From: Streptomyces sp. DHE7-1
Lineage (GTDB): Bacteria > Actinomycetota > Actinomycetes > Streptomycetales > Streptomycetaceae
NCBI GenBank assembly: GCA_016432725.1
Contig: JACJDG010000003.1
Location: forward strand, 6,726,001 to 6,790,000
Length of the DNA: 64,000 nt
Direction of reading: 5' to 3'
Shown in pieces: positions 41,424-51,230 of the stretch; the stretch's first letter is position 1, and each line of letters starts with the position of its first letter. The position numbers and the translations under genes are program-made. The notes under the pieces were generated by a model. It did not search any database. It was not told the origin of the DNA and saw nothing but the letters and a program-made list of their open reading frames with translations.

Positions 41424-42575
41424 ATGACGACGGCAGGGACGCCGGGCCACGGTCCGCTCTCGGGTGTGCGCGTGGTGGAACTGGCGGGCATCGGGCCGGG
41501 CCCCTTCGCCGCCATGCTCCTCGCCGACCTCGGCGCGGACGTGGTCCGGGTGGACCGCCCGGGCGGTCCGGGCCTCGGCATCGACCCCGCGCACGACGTG
41601 ACCAACCGCAACAAGCGCTCGGTCCTCGTCGACCTCAAGGCGCCGGACGGCGCGGCGCGCGTGCTCGCCCTGGCCGAGCGCGCGGACATCCTCATCGAGG
41701 GCTACCGCCCCGGCGTCGCCGAGCGGCTCGGCGTCGGCCCCGACGCCTGCCACGCCCAGAACCCCCGGCTGGTCTACGGCCGTATGACCGGCTGGGGCCA
41801 GGACGGCCCCCTCGCCGACCGGGCCGGCCACGACGTGACGTACATCGCCCTCACCGGCACCCTCGGCATGATCGGCCGCCCCGGGGAGCCCCCGGCGGTC
41901 CCCGCCAACCTGCTCGGCGACTACGCGGGCGGCTCCCTCTACCTGGTCGTCGGCGTCCTGGCCGCCCTGCACCACGCGCGCGCCACCGGCACCGGCCAGG
42001 TCGTGGACGCGGCCATCGTGGACGGCACCGCGCACCTGTCGGCGATGATCCACGGCATGCTGTCCGCCGGCGGCTGGCAGGACCGGCGCGGCGCCAACCT
42101 CCTGGACGGCGGCTGCCCGTACTACGGCACCTACGCGACCGCCGACGGCGGGTACATGGCGGTGGGCGCCCTGGAGACGCGGTTCTACGCGGAGTTCCTG
42201 CACCTGCTCGGCCTGGACCACCTGGCCGGGGCCCACGACGACTGGTCCCGCTGGGGCGAACTGCGCGAACAGGCCGCCGCCCGCTTCAAGTCCCGCACCC
42301 GGGACGAGTGGACGGCCCTCTTCGAGGGCTCGGACGCCTGCGTGGCCCCGGTGCTGTCCCTGCGCGAGGCTCCGCACCACCCGCACCTGGCCGCCCGCGG
42401 CACCTTCACCGACCACGGCGGCATCACCCAGCCGGCCCCCGCTCCCCGCTTCTCCGCGACCCCCACCCGCGTCCGCACCGGACCCGCCCGCCCCGGCGCC
42501 GACACCGGGACGGTGGCGCGGGACTGGGGCATACCTGACCCTGCCGACGACGACCTCGTCCCGGACGGCGACTGA
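41424..42575 (+). CDS. CaiB/BaiF CoA-transferase family (alpha-methylacyl-CoA racemase-like)
   Basis: A class III CoA-transferase fold protein of 383 residues. Motifs are LSGVRVVELAGIGPGPFAAM at the N-terminus, DVVRVDRPGG, NRNKRSVLVDLK and LLGDYAGGSLYLVVGVLAAL. AMACR-like proteins invert the alpha-methyl stereocentre of branched acyl-CoAs so they can enter beta-oxidation, which fits the fadAB genes directly downstream on the same strand (83-bp gap). Confidence 0.88.
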   Translation: MTTAGTPGHGPLSGVRVVELAGIGPGPFAAMLLADLGADVVRVDRPGGPGLGIDPAHDVTNRNKRSVLVDLKAPDGAARVLALAERADILIEGYRPGVAERLGVGPDACHAQNPRLVYGRMTGWGQDGPLADRAGHDVTYIALTGTLGMIGRPGEPPAVPANLLGDYAGGSLYLVVGVLAALHHARATGTGQVVDAAIVDGTAHLSAMIHGMLSAGGWQDRRGANLLDGGCPYYGTYATADGGYMAVGALETRFYAEFLHLLGLDHLAGAHDDWSRWGELREQAAARFKSRTRDEWTALFEGSDACVAPVLSLREAPHHPHLAARGTFTDHGGITQPAPAPRFSATPTRVRTGPARPGADTGTVARDWGIPDPADDDLVPDGD

Positions 42576-42658
42576 CCCCGGCCACCGGGCCACCCGACGA
42601 CCCGCCCCGCCCTCGGCGACCGAGCCCCGCTCGGCCCACCCTCCCGAAAGGCACATCA

Positions 42659-43873
42659 GTGAGCACCGAAGCGTACGTGTACGACGCGATCCGCACCCCG
42701 CGCGGCCGCGGCAAGGCGAGCGGCGCCCTGCACGGCACGAAGCCCATCGACCTGGTCGTCGGGCTCATCCACGAGATCCGCGACCGCTTCCCGGGTCTCG
42801 ACCCGGCCGCGATCGACGACATCGTGCTCGGCGTCGTCGGACCCGTGGGCGACCAGGGCTCCGACATCGCCCGCATCGCGGCGATCGCCGCCGGGCTGCC
42901 GGACACCGTCGCGGGACTCCAGGAGAACCGCTTCTGCGCCTCCGGCCTCGAGGCCGTCAACCTGGCCGCCGCCAAGATCCGCTCGGGCTGGGAGGACATG
43001 GTCCTCGCCGGCGGCGTGGAGTCCATGTCCCGCGTCCCGATGGCCTCGGACGGCGGCGCCTGGTTCAACGACCCGATGACCAACCTGTCCGTCAACTTCG
43101 TGCCGCAGGGCATCGGCGCCGACCTCATCGCCACCATCGAGGGGTTCTCCCGCCGGGACGTCGACGAGTACGCCGCCCTGTCCCAGGAGCGCGCCGCCAC
43201 CGCCTGGAAGGAGGGCCGCTTCGACCGCTCCGTCGTCCCCGTCAAGGACCGCAGCGGGCTGGTCGTCCTCGACCACGACGAGCACATGCGCCCCGGCACC
43301 ACCGCGGACTCGCTCGCCGGCCTCAAGCCCTCGTTCGCCGACATCGGCGAGCTGGGCGGCTTCGACGCGGTCGCCCTGCAGAAGTACCACTGGGTGGAGC
43401 GGATCGACCACGTCCACCACGCGGGCAACTCCTCCGGCATCGTCGACGGAGCCTCCCTGGTCGCGATCGGCTCCCAGGAGGTCGGCCAGCGGCACGGCCT
43501 CACCCCGCGCGCGCGGATCGTCTCCGCGGCCGTCTCCGGCTCCGAGCCCACCATCATGCTCACCGGTCCCGCCCCGGCCGCCCGCAAGGCGCTCGCCAAG
43601 GCCGGGCTGACCATCGACGACATCGACCTGGTCGAGATCAACGAGGCCTTCGCGGCGGTCGTGCTGCGCTTCGTGAAGGACATGGGCCTGTCCCTGGACA
43701 AGGTCAACGTCAACGGCGGCGCCATCGCCCTCGGCCACCCGCTCGGCGCGACCGGCGCCATGATCCTCGGCTCGCTCATCGACGAGCTGGAGCGCCAGGA
43801 CAAGCGCTACGGCCTGGCCACCCTGTGCGTGGGCGGTGGCATGGGCATCGCCACCATCGTCGAGCGCGTCTGA
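42659..43873 (+). CDS. fadA: Acetyl-CoA acyltransferase (thiolase)
   Basis: Catalyses the last step of beta-oxidation. It has 404 residues. The nucleophile Cys is at 93 (ENRFCASGLEAVN). The C-terminal motifs are INEAFAAVVLRF, NVNGGAIALGHPLGATGA and LCVGGGMG. The GTG at 42659 follows CCGAAAGG. It is 41 bp upstream of fadB, so the two form the alpha/beta complex operon. In principle this thiolase could replace the damaged pcaF, but it is of the fatty-acid type. Confidence 0.93.
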   Translation: MSTEAYVYDAIRTPRGRGKASGALHGTKPIDLVVGLIHEIRDRFPGLDPAAIDDIVLGVVGPVGDQGSDIARIAAIAAGLPDTVAGLQENRFCASGLEAVNLAAAKIRSGWEDMVLAGGVESMSRVPMASDGGAWFNDPMTNLSVNFVPQGIGADLIATIEGFSRRDVDEYAALSQERAATAWKEGRFDRSVVPVKDRSGLVVLDHDEHMRPGTTADSLAGLKPSFADIGELGGFDAVALQKYHWVERIDHVHHAGNSSGIVDGASLVAIGSQEVGQRHGLTPRARIVSAAVSGSEPTIMLTGPAPAARKALAKAGLTIDDIDLVEINEAFAAVVLRFVKDMGLSLDKVNVNGGAIALGHPLGATGAMILGSLIDELERQDKRYGLATLCVGGGMGIATIVERV

Positions 43874-43914
43874 ACTCCCCGCGGAACCACGAGACCTTCA
43901 CGGAGACGACTGTC

Positions 43915-46095
43915 ATGACCGAGAGCACCACCATCCGCTGGGAGCAGGACGACACCGGTGTCGTCACCCTCGTCCTCGACGACCCCGACCAGTCCGCGAA
44001 CACCATGAACCAGGCGTTCCGCGACTCCCTCGCCGCGATCACCGACCGCCTGGAGGCCGAGAAGGACTCCATCCGCGGTGTCATCCTCACCTCCGCCAAG
44101 AAGACCTTCTTCGCCGGCGGCGACCTGCGCGACCTGATCCGGGTCACCCCGGAGACCGCCCAGGAGCTGTTCGACGGCGGCCTCGCCATCAAGCGGAACC
44201 TGCGGCGCATCGAGACCCTCGGCAAGCCGGTGGTCGCCGCCATCAACGGCGCCGCCCTCGGCGGCGGCTACGAACTCGCCCTCGCCTGCCACCACCGCGT
44301 CGCCCTCGACACCTCCGGCACCAGGATCGGCTGCCCCGAGGTCACCCTCGGCCTGCTTCCCGGCGGAGGCGGCGTCGTGCGCACCGTACGGCTGCTGGGC
44401 ATCGCCGACGCGCTGCTGAAGGTGCTCCTGCAGGGGCAGCAGTACAACGCGCGCCGCGCCCAGGAGAACGGCCTGGTCCACGAGGTCGCCGCGACCCCGG
44501 AGGAACTGCTCGCCAAGGCCCGTGCCTTCATCGACGCCAACCCCGAGTCGCAGCAGCCCTGGGACAGGCCCGGCTACCGGATCCCCGGCGGTACGCCCGC
44601 GAACCCGAAGTTCGCCGCCAACCTGCCCGCCTTCCCGGCCACCCTGCGCAAGCAGACCAACGGCGCCCCCTACCCGGCCCCGCGCAACATCCTGGCCGCG
44701 GCCGTCGAGGGTTCCCAGGTCGACTTCGAGACCGCCCAGGTCATCGAGGCCCGCTACTTCGTGGAGCTGGCCGCCGGCCAGACCTCGAAGAACATGATCC
44801 AGGCGTTCTTCTTCGACCTCCAGGCCGTCAACTCCGGCGCCAACCGCCCGAAGGACGTCGAGCGCCGCACCGTCCGCAGGGTCGCCGTCCTCGGCGCCGG
44901 GATGATGGGCGCCGGCATCGCCTACTCCTGCGCCCGGGCGGGCATCGAGGTCGTCCTGAAGGACGTCGCCCTGGAGGCGGCCGTCAAGGGCAAGGGCTAC
45001 TCCGAGAAGCTGTGCGCCAAGGCCGTCGCCAGGGGCCGCACCAGCCAGGAGAAGGCCGACGCGCTGCTCGCCCGGATCACGCCGACCGCCGATGCGGCCG
45101 ACCTCGCGGGCTGCGACGCGGTGATCGAGGCCGTCTTCGAGGACACCTCGCTCAAGCACAAGGTCTTCCAGGAGATCGAGTCCGTCGTCGCGCCCGACGC
45201 GCTGCTGTGCTCCAACACCTCCACCCTGCCCATCACCGCGCTGGCCGAGGGCGTGGAGCGCCAGGGCGACTTCATCGGGCTGCACTTCTTCTCGCCGGTC
45301 GACAAGATGCCGCTGGTCGAGATCATCAAGGGCGAGCGCACCGGCGACGAGGCCCTCGCCCGGGCCTTCGACCTGGTCCGGCAGATCAACAAGACGCCGA
45401 TCGTCGTCAACGACTCGCGCGGCTTCTTCACCTCCCGGGTGATCGGCCACTTCATCAACGAGGGCGTCGCCATGGTCGGCGAGGGCATCGAGCCCGCCTC
45501 CGTGGAGCAGGCGGCCGCGCAGGCCGGCTACCCGGCCAAGGTGCTCTCCCTGATGGACGAGCTGACCCTCACCCTCCCGCGCAAGATCCGTGGCGAGACC
45601 AGGCGCGCCGTGGAGGAGGCCGGCGGCACCTGGACCCCGCACCCGGCGGACGCCGTCATCGACCGCCTGGTCGACGAGTTCGGCCGCACCGGGCGCAGCG
45701 GCGGCGCCGGCTTCTACGACTACACGGAGGACGGCAAGCGGGCCGGGCTCTGGCCGGGCCTGCGCGAGCACTTCACGACGACCGGGCACGAGATCCCGTT
45801 CCGGGACATGCAGGAGCGGATGCTGTTCGCCGAGGCGCTCGACACCGTGCGGCTCCTGGAGGAGGGCGTGCTGACGTCGGTCGCCGACGCCAACATCGGC
45901 TCGATCCTCGGTATCGGCTTCCCGGGCTGGACCGGCGGTGTGCTCCAGTACGTCAACGGCTACGAGGGCGGCCTGCCCGGATTCGTGGCCCGCGCGCGTG
46001 AGCTGGCCGAGCGCTACGGCGAGCGGTTCACCCCGCCCGCGCTGCTGGTGGCCAAGGCCGAGAAGGGGGAGCGGTTCGCCGACTCCCGCTCATGA
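43915..46095 (+). CDS. fadB: Fatty-acid oxidation complex alpha subunit (enoyl-CoA hydratase / 3-hydroxyacyl-CoA dehydrogenase)
   Basis: A bifunctional enzyme of 726 residues. The hydratase half (about 1-300) has KTFFAGGDLRDL and NGAALGGGYELALACHHRV. The NAD-binding dehydrogenase half begins RRVAVLGAGMMGAGIAYSCA near residue 322, with the catalytic His in GLHFFSPVDKMPLVEI. It ends with the two helical domains, including VADANIGSILGIGFPGWTGG. It follows fadA by 41 bp; its last 6 bases overlap the convergent MerR gene. Confidence 0.95.
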   Translation: MTESTTIRWEQDDTGVVTLVLDDPDQSANTMNQAFRDSLAAITDRLEAEKDSIRGVILTSAKKTFFAGGDLRDLIRVTPETAQELFDGGLAIKRNLRRIETLGKPVVAAINGAALGGGYELALACHHRVALDTSGTRIGCPEVTLGLLPGGGGVVRTVRLLGIADALLKVLLQGQQYNARRAQENGLVHEVAATPEELLAKARAFIDANPESQQPWDRPGYRIPGGTPANPKFAANLPAFPATLRKQTNGAPYPAPRNILAAAVEGSQVDFETAQVIEARYFVELAAGQTSKNMIQAFFFDLQAVNSGANRPKDVERRTVRRVAVLGAGMMGAGIAYSCARAGIEVVLKDVALEAAVKGKGYSEKLCAKAVARGRTSQEKADALLARITPTADAADLAGCDAVIEAVFEDTSLKHKVFQEIESVVAPDALLCSNTSTLPITALAEGVERQGDFIGLHFFSPVDKMPLVEIIKGERTGDEALARAFDLVRQINKTPIVVNDSRGFFTSRVIGHFINEGVAMVGEGIEPASVEQAAAQAGYPAKVLSLMDELTLTLPRKIRGETRRAVEEAGGTWTPHPADAVIDRLVDEFGRTGRSGGAGFYDYTEDGKRAGLWPGLREHFTTTGHEIPFRDMQERMLFAEALDTVRLLEEGVLTSVADANIGSILGIGFPGWTGGVLQYVNGYEGGLPGFVARARELAERYGERFTPPALLVAKAEKGERFADSRS

Positions 46096-46799
46096 TCCGT
46101 TGAGCCACTCGCTCAGCTCTTCCCGCAGCGAGCGCTGGAACGTCGACAGCAGCGCCTGCACCACCAGGGGGTGCATGTGCGCCGACAGGGACTGCGCGTC
46201 CCGGGCGTCGCGCTCCGCCACCTCGCCGCGGAAGAGCTGGGCCAGCTCGCGGGCCGCGGCGCGCGAGTGCTCGACGAGCACCTTGCGCGCCGCGAGGATC
46301 GCCTCCTGCGACAGCGGTACGTCCAGCAGCCGCAGACCGAGCCGGAACAGCCCGGCGTCGACGCGGAAGGTGTCCTCGTCCTCCTGACGGACGACGTCCA
46401 TCGCGGCCAGCCGCTCCATGTCCCCGGGCGTGAGCGGCCGCCCCGCCCGCCGTTCGAGTTCCCGCCGCGACACCGTCTCCGGCGCGTCCGGCGCCCAGGA
46501 CGCGACCACCGCGCGGTGGATGGCCAGGTCGTGCGGGCCGAGGTCCGGCGGGAGCTGCCGCAGGTACCGCTCGATCGCCGCCAGGGTCATGCCCTGCTGC
46601 TGGAGCTCCTCGATCAGGGCCAGCCGTGCCACGTGCCCGGGGCCGTAGTGCCCCACCCGCCGCGGGCCGATCTCCGGCGGCGGGAGCAGCCCCTGCTGCC
46701 GTAGAAGCGGACGGTGCGGACCGTGACGCCCGCCCGCGCGGCCAGCTCGTCGATGGTGAGGGCCGGCTCCCCGTCCCCGGTCGTGGCGTCCGTCGTCAT
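46090..46799 (-). CDS. MerR-family transcription regulator (one frameshift)
   Basis: About 236 residues when restored. The winged HTH is at the N-terminus (ALTIDELAARAGVTVRTVRF, then RRVGHYGPGHVARLALIEEL). The C-terminal half is a helical effector domain (LFRLGLRLLDVPLSQEAILA). The frame breaks near 46686-46690 (RFYGSRG then LLPPPEIG), repaired by one G on the coding strand. It is tail-to-tail with fadB and divergent from the amino-acid permease. Similar MerR genes next to fadAB suggest control of beta-oxidation, but this is inference. Confidence 0.82.
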
Positions 46800-46834
46800 G
46801 TGCAGCAGTATCGCTGTCCCACCAATCGTGTGAA

Positions 46835-46851
46835 ACATGTGGCGACCATGT
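46835..46851. promoter_or_regulatory. Inverted repeat between MerR and permease genes
   Basis: ACATG (46835-46839) and CATGT (46847-46851) are inverted around 7 bp in the 211-bp divergent region, about 36 bp upstream of the MerR start. It is a possible MerR operator. Confidence 0.3.
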
Positions 46852-47010
46852 GAGAAGCGCCCCGGTGTGACATGGGCCATCGCATACGGGGTGATCTCCC
46901 TGGGAAGCTGCTGCCTTGGTCTGTACCGCGACACACCAGGGTGGTGCGGGCCAGGACCTGCACGACCCCGGACCCACGAGGCCCGGGCGCACCAGGAAGT
47001 GGAACCACCC

Positions 47011-48475
47011 GTGAGCAAGGACGCCGTGGAATCGGCACAGGCCACCGTCCGCCCCAGGCGGACCGGACCCCGCGGACGCGGGCGACGCCGGCTACAGCAA
47101 GGACCTCAAGGCCCGCCACGTCAACATGATCGCCATCGGCGGTGCCATCGGCACCGGCCTCTTCCTCGGCGCCGGCGGACGCCTGCACACCGCGGGCCCG
47201 GCACTCGCCGTGGCCTACCTGGTCTGCGGCGTCTTCGCCTTCTTCGTCGTACGGGCCCTCGGCGAGCTGGTCCTGTACCGCCCGTCCTCCGGGTCCTTCG
47301 TGAGCTACGCGCGCGAGTTCCTCGGTGAGAAGGGCGCCTACGTCGCCGGCTGGATGTACTTCCTGAACTGGTCGACCACCGGCATCGCCGACATCACCGC
47401 GATCGCGCTGTACACGCACTACTGGAGCCTCTTCACGGCCATCCCGCAGTGGGTGCTCGCGCTGATCGCCCTCGCGGTGGTGCTGGCGGTGAACCTGATC
47501 TCGGTGAAGATCTTCGGCGAGATGGAGTTCTGGTTCGCGATCATCAAGGTCGCGACCCTGGTGAGCTTCATGTTCGTCGGCATCTACCTGCTCGCCACCC
47601 AGCACGAGGTCGGCGGCGAGAAGCCCGGCCTGAGCGTCATCACCGACCACGGCGGCATCCTGCCGCACGGCATGATGCCGGTCGTCCTGGTCATGCAGGG
47701 CGTGATCTTCGCGTACGCCGCCCTCGAACTGGTCGGCGTCGCCGCCGGCGAGACCGCCGAGCCGGAGAAGGTCGTCCCGCGCGCGGTGAACTCGATCATG
47801 TGGCGCGTGGGTCTGTTCTACGTCGGCTCGGTCGTGCTGCTCGCCCTGCTGCTGCCCGGCTCGGTGTACTCCGCCGACCAGAGCCCGTTCGTCACCGTCC
47901 TGTCGAAGATCGGCGTGCCCGCGGCCGGCGACGTGATGAACCTGGTCGTGCTGACCGCCGCCATGTCCTCGCTCAACTCCGGCCTGTACTCCACCGGCCG
48001 CATCCTGCGCTCGATGGCCACGGCCGGCTCGGCGCCGAAGTTCACCGCCCGCATGAACCGCAGCCAGGTGCCCTACGGCGGCATCCTGCTGACCTGCGCG
48101 GTCTGCGTGCTCGGCGTGGGCCTGAACTACCTCGTGCCCAGCCAGGCCTTCGAGATCGTGCTGAACGTGGCCTCCCTCGGCATCATCAGCACCTGGGTGA
48201 TCATCATGATCTGCCACCTGGTCTTCGTCCGCCGGGCCCGCGCGGGCCTCGTGACCAGGCCGCACTTCCAGCTCAAGTTCAGCCCCGTCGCCGAGATCGC
48301 CACGATCGTCTTCCTGCTGGCCTGCCTCGGCATGATGTGGAACGACCCCGAGGTCGGCCGCAAGACCCTCCTGCTGATCCCCCTGGTCGCCGTCCTGCTG
48401 GTGGCCGGCTGGTTCGGCGTCCGCCGCCGGGTGTCCCGGAACACGGACCAGGAACTGTCCCGGCTGACGAAGTAG
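47011..48475 (+). CDS. Amino-acid permease, APC family (two frameshifts near the N-terminus)
   Basis: A 12-helix amino-acid:H+ symporter, about 488 residues when restored. The family signature is MIAIGGAIGTGLFLGAGGRL, followed by FFVVRALGELVLYRPSSGSF. It is closest in pattern to asparagine/GABA permeases. The GTG at 47011 begins SKDAVESAQATVRP; two C runs (47059-47062 and 47074-47077) each seem to lack one base before the frame ADAGDAGYSKDLKARHVNM is reached. AGGAAG lies upstream of the GTG. Confidence 0.85.
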
Positions 48476-48484
48476 CGGCCTGCC

Positions 48485-48527
48485 CCCCGGCGAGACGGCC
48501 GGACCGTGCCGAGCGGTCTCGCCGGGG
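48485..48527. terminator. Stem-loop after the permease gene
   Basis: Arms 48485-48496 and 48516-48527 are exact 12-bp inverted copies with a 19-base loop, starting 9 bp after the permease stop. Confidence 0.7.
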
Positions 48528-48608
48528 AAGGGCCGGACCCGGTGCCCCCGTGCACGTGCCCCGCATAAGCTGCGGTCCGACGGTGCGCGACCACGGGGAG
48601 GGTGGGGG

Positions 48609-49553
48609 ATGACCTCGCAGACCGAAGAGGGCGGAGCGGCCGAAGCGGCGGGAGCGATCGACGTGCTCGTGCTCGGCGGGGCCGGCGTGGACACGATCGT
48701 CCACGTCCCGGAGCTGCCGCTGCCGTACGCCGACAGTTACGGCATCGACTCCGGGATCCGTACCCGTGCCGGACAGACCGGCGACTTCATGGCCCTGGGG
48801 CTGGACGCCCTGGGCCTGCGCACCCACCACCTGGACCTGATCGGCGACGACCCCGAGGGCGACCTCGTGCGCGCCCTGCACCGCGAGCGCGGCATCGGGC
48901 TCACCGCGCTCCCCGGCCCCGCCGGGACCAAGCGGGCGGTCAACCTCGTCGGCCCGGACGGCCGGCGGCTGTCCCTGTACGACACCAGCCGCTCCCACCC
49001 CGGTGACCGGTTCCCGGAGGATACGCTGCGCGCGCTCGCCACGGCGAGCCGGCACGTCCACGTGACCATCACCCAGCCCTGCGCCGAGGCCCTGCCCGTG
49101 CTGGCCGCGACGGGCGTGCCGCTCTCCACTGACCTGCACGACTGGGACGGCGACAACCCCTACCACGAGCCGTTCGCGCTCGCGGCGGACGTCGTCTTCC
49201 TCTCCGCGGCCGCGCTGTCCGACCCCGAGCGGACCGTGCGCCGCATCGCCGAGCGGGGCCGGGCCGGGATCGTCGTCGCCACCGCCGGGGCCGAGGGCGC
49301 CTACCTGCTGGCCGACGGCGAACTGACCCGGATACCGGCGGTGGCCCCGCCCGCACCGGTGGTCGACTCCAACGGCGCGGGCGACGCCTTCGCCGCCGCG
49401 TTCCTCTACGGCCGGCTCGCCGGCGAACCGCCCCTGCGGTGCGCCCGGTACGGGGCGGTCGCCGGTGCCCACGCCTGCACGGTCCCGGCGACCCGCGCCG
49501 AACCGATGGGCCGCGACGCCCTCGTCGAACGGATGGCCGCCGTCACGGCGTGA
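48609..49553 (+). CDS. PfkB-family carbohydrate kinase
   Basis: A 314-residue kinase of the ribokinase superfamily. The N-terminal signature is VLVLGGAGVDTIVHVPELPL, then RAGQTGDFMALGLDALGL. The ATP/catalytic motif is VVDSNGAGDAFAAAFLYG, with Asp as base. The substrate is a sugar or nucleoside that cannot be deduced. It stands alone between a permease and a convergent peptidase gene. Confidence 0.88.
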   Translation: MTSQTEEGGAAEAAGAIDVLVLGGAGVDTIVHVPELPLPYADSYGIDSGIRTRAGQTGDFMALGLDALGLRTHHLDLIGDDPEGDLVRALHRERGIGLTALPGPAGTKRAVNLVGPDGRRLSLYDTSRSHPGDRFPEDTLRALATASRHVHVTITQPCAEALPVLAATGVPLSTDLHDWDGDNPYHEPFALAADVVFLSAAALSDPERTVRRIAERGRAGIVVATAGAEGAYLLADGELTRIPAVAPPAPVVDSNGAGDAFAAAFLYGRLAGEPPLRCARYGAVAGAHACTVPATRAEPMGRDALVERMAAVTA

Positions 49554-49565
49554 ACCGTGCGGGCG

Positions 49566-51058
49566 TCAGTGCCCGTGCACGTCGTTCGTCGCCTCGATCC
49601 GCTGCCAGGACCGGGGCCGCGCCACGTCCGCGCCCGCCCCGGCGAGCGACGCCGCACGGGCCGCCGGCGCGGCCGGCTTCGACGGCTGGAACAGCCAGGT
49701 GTCGAACAGCGCGCCCAGCGCCCGGCCCGACACCCGCTCCGCGTACGTCCGGAAGTCCGCCACCGACGCGTTGCCGTAGGCGTGCTCCTTCGGCCAGCCC
49801 TTCAGAACGGCGAAGAAGGCGTCGTCGCCGATCTCCTCGCGCAGCGCCTGGATGGCGAGCGCGCCCCGGTCGTAGACGGCGGCGTCGAACTGGTGGTCCG
49901 GACCCGGGTCACCGGGCGCGACCGTCCAGAAGGCGTCGTCGGCGGGGTGCGAGGCGTACACGTAGTCGGCGAGCTCCCGTGTGGTGCCCTCGCCCTCGTG
50001 CTCGGACCACAGCCACTGGGCGTAGCGCGCGAAGCCCTCGTTGATCCAGATGTCCTTCCAGCCCTTCAGCGACACGTCGTCGCCGTACCACTGGTGGGCC
50101 AGCTCGTGCACGACCACCGAGGTGTTCGAGCCGTTCGCGAACTGCTTCGGGCTGTAGTAGACCCGGGTCTGCGTCTCCAGCGCGTACCCGGTGGTGGTGT
50201 TGGGCACGTAGCCGCCGGCCGAGGCGAACGGGTACGGCCCGAACCACCCGCTCAGCCAGTCCACGATTTCCCCGGTGCGCTCCACACTCGCCCGCGCGGC
50301 GCCGTCGTTGTCGCCGAGGTCCTCGCTGTAGGCGTTGAGGACCGGAACCCCGCCGTCCGAGGTGCCGGTGGTGATGTCGAACCGCCCGAGGGCGAGGGTG
50401 GCCAGATACGTCGCCTGCGGCTTGTTCTGCCGCCAGTTGTAGCTCGTCCAGCCGAGCTTCGAGACGGTCGACTGCAGCGTGCCGTTGGAGATGGCCTGCG
50501 TGCCGTCGGGCACGGCCACCGACACGTCGTAGGTGGCCTTGTCGCTGGGGTGGTCGTTGCTCGGGAACCACCACCAGGCGGACTCGGGCTCGTCGGCCGC
50601 CACCGCTCCGTCCGGGGTGCGGTGCCAGGTGGTGAACCCGTAGGCGCTCTTCGCCGACGGCACCCCGCCGTAGCGGACCACGACGGTGACCGCGGTGCCC
50701 TTCGCCAGCGGCTTCCCCGGGGTGACGACGAGTTCGTGCTCGCCGGACCTCGTGAAGGCCGCCCTGCCGCCGTTGACCCGTACCTCGCTCACGTCCAGCA
50801 GGAAGTCCAGGTCGAAGCTGGACAGATCCTCGGTGGTCCGCGCCTGGATGGTCGCGGTGCCCCGCAGCTCGTCCGTCCCGGCTGGTAGCGCAGCCGCAGG
50901 TCGTAGTGCGAGACGTCGTAGCCGCCGTTGCCGTAGTTCGGGTAGTAGGGGTCGCCGATGCCCGGCGCGCCCGGGGTGTGGTTCGCGGCCGATGCCGGGA
51001 TCGCCAGCAGGAGGGAGGCCGCCGCCAGTGCGCCCGGCGCGATGATTCTGCGGTGCAC
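49566..51058 (-). CDS. Secreted M1-family metallopeptidase (one frameshift)
   Basis: A zinc aminopeptidase of about 497 residues when restored. The GTG start has GGAG 5 bases upstream. Residues 1-24 form a signal peptide (APGALAAASLLLAIPASAA). The zinc site is VVHELAHQWYGDD with the third ligand in INEGFARYAQW. The N-terminal beta domain starts YPNYGNGGYDVSHYDLRLRY, typical of M1. The frame breaks near 50878-50881 (RYQPG then TDELRGTATI), repaired by one G on the coding strand. Confidence 0.9.
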
Positions 51059-51230
51059 GTCAGCTCCAAGTCTTCGGGACAGGAAGTCTGTTCGGAGCCT
51101 ATTCAGTCGCTGTGACCCCCGGCATGTCCATGGCCCCTGCCGTCACACGATCGCCATTCGGCCGCAACACGCCACCCGGCTGCCGTAAAGCCCTCTTCTG
51201 CACGGGAGTTGACGGGGGTACCGTCCGCGC

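Noticed and set aside
43807..45789. A 660-codon minus-strand frame opposite fadB
   Set aside because: Shadow of the fadB gene with no recognisable domain.
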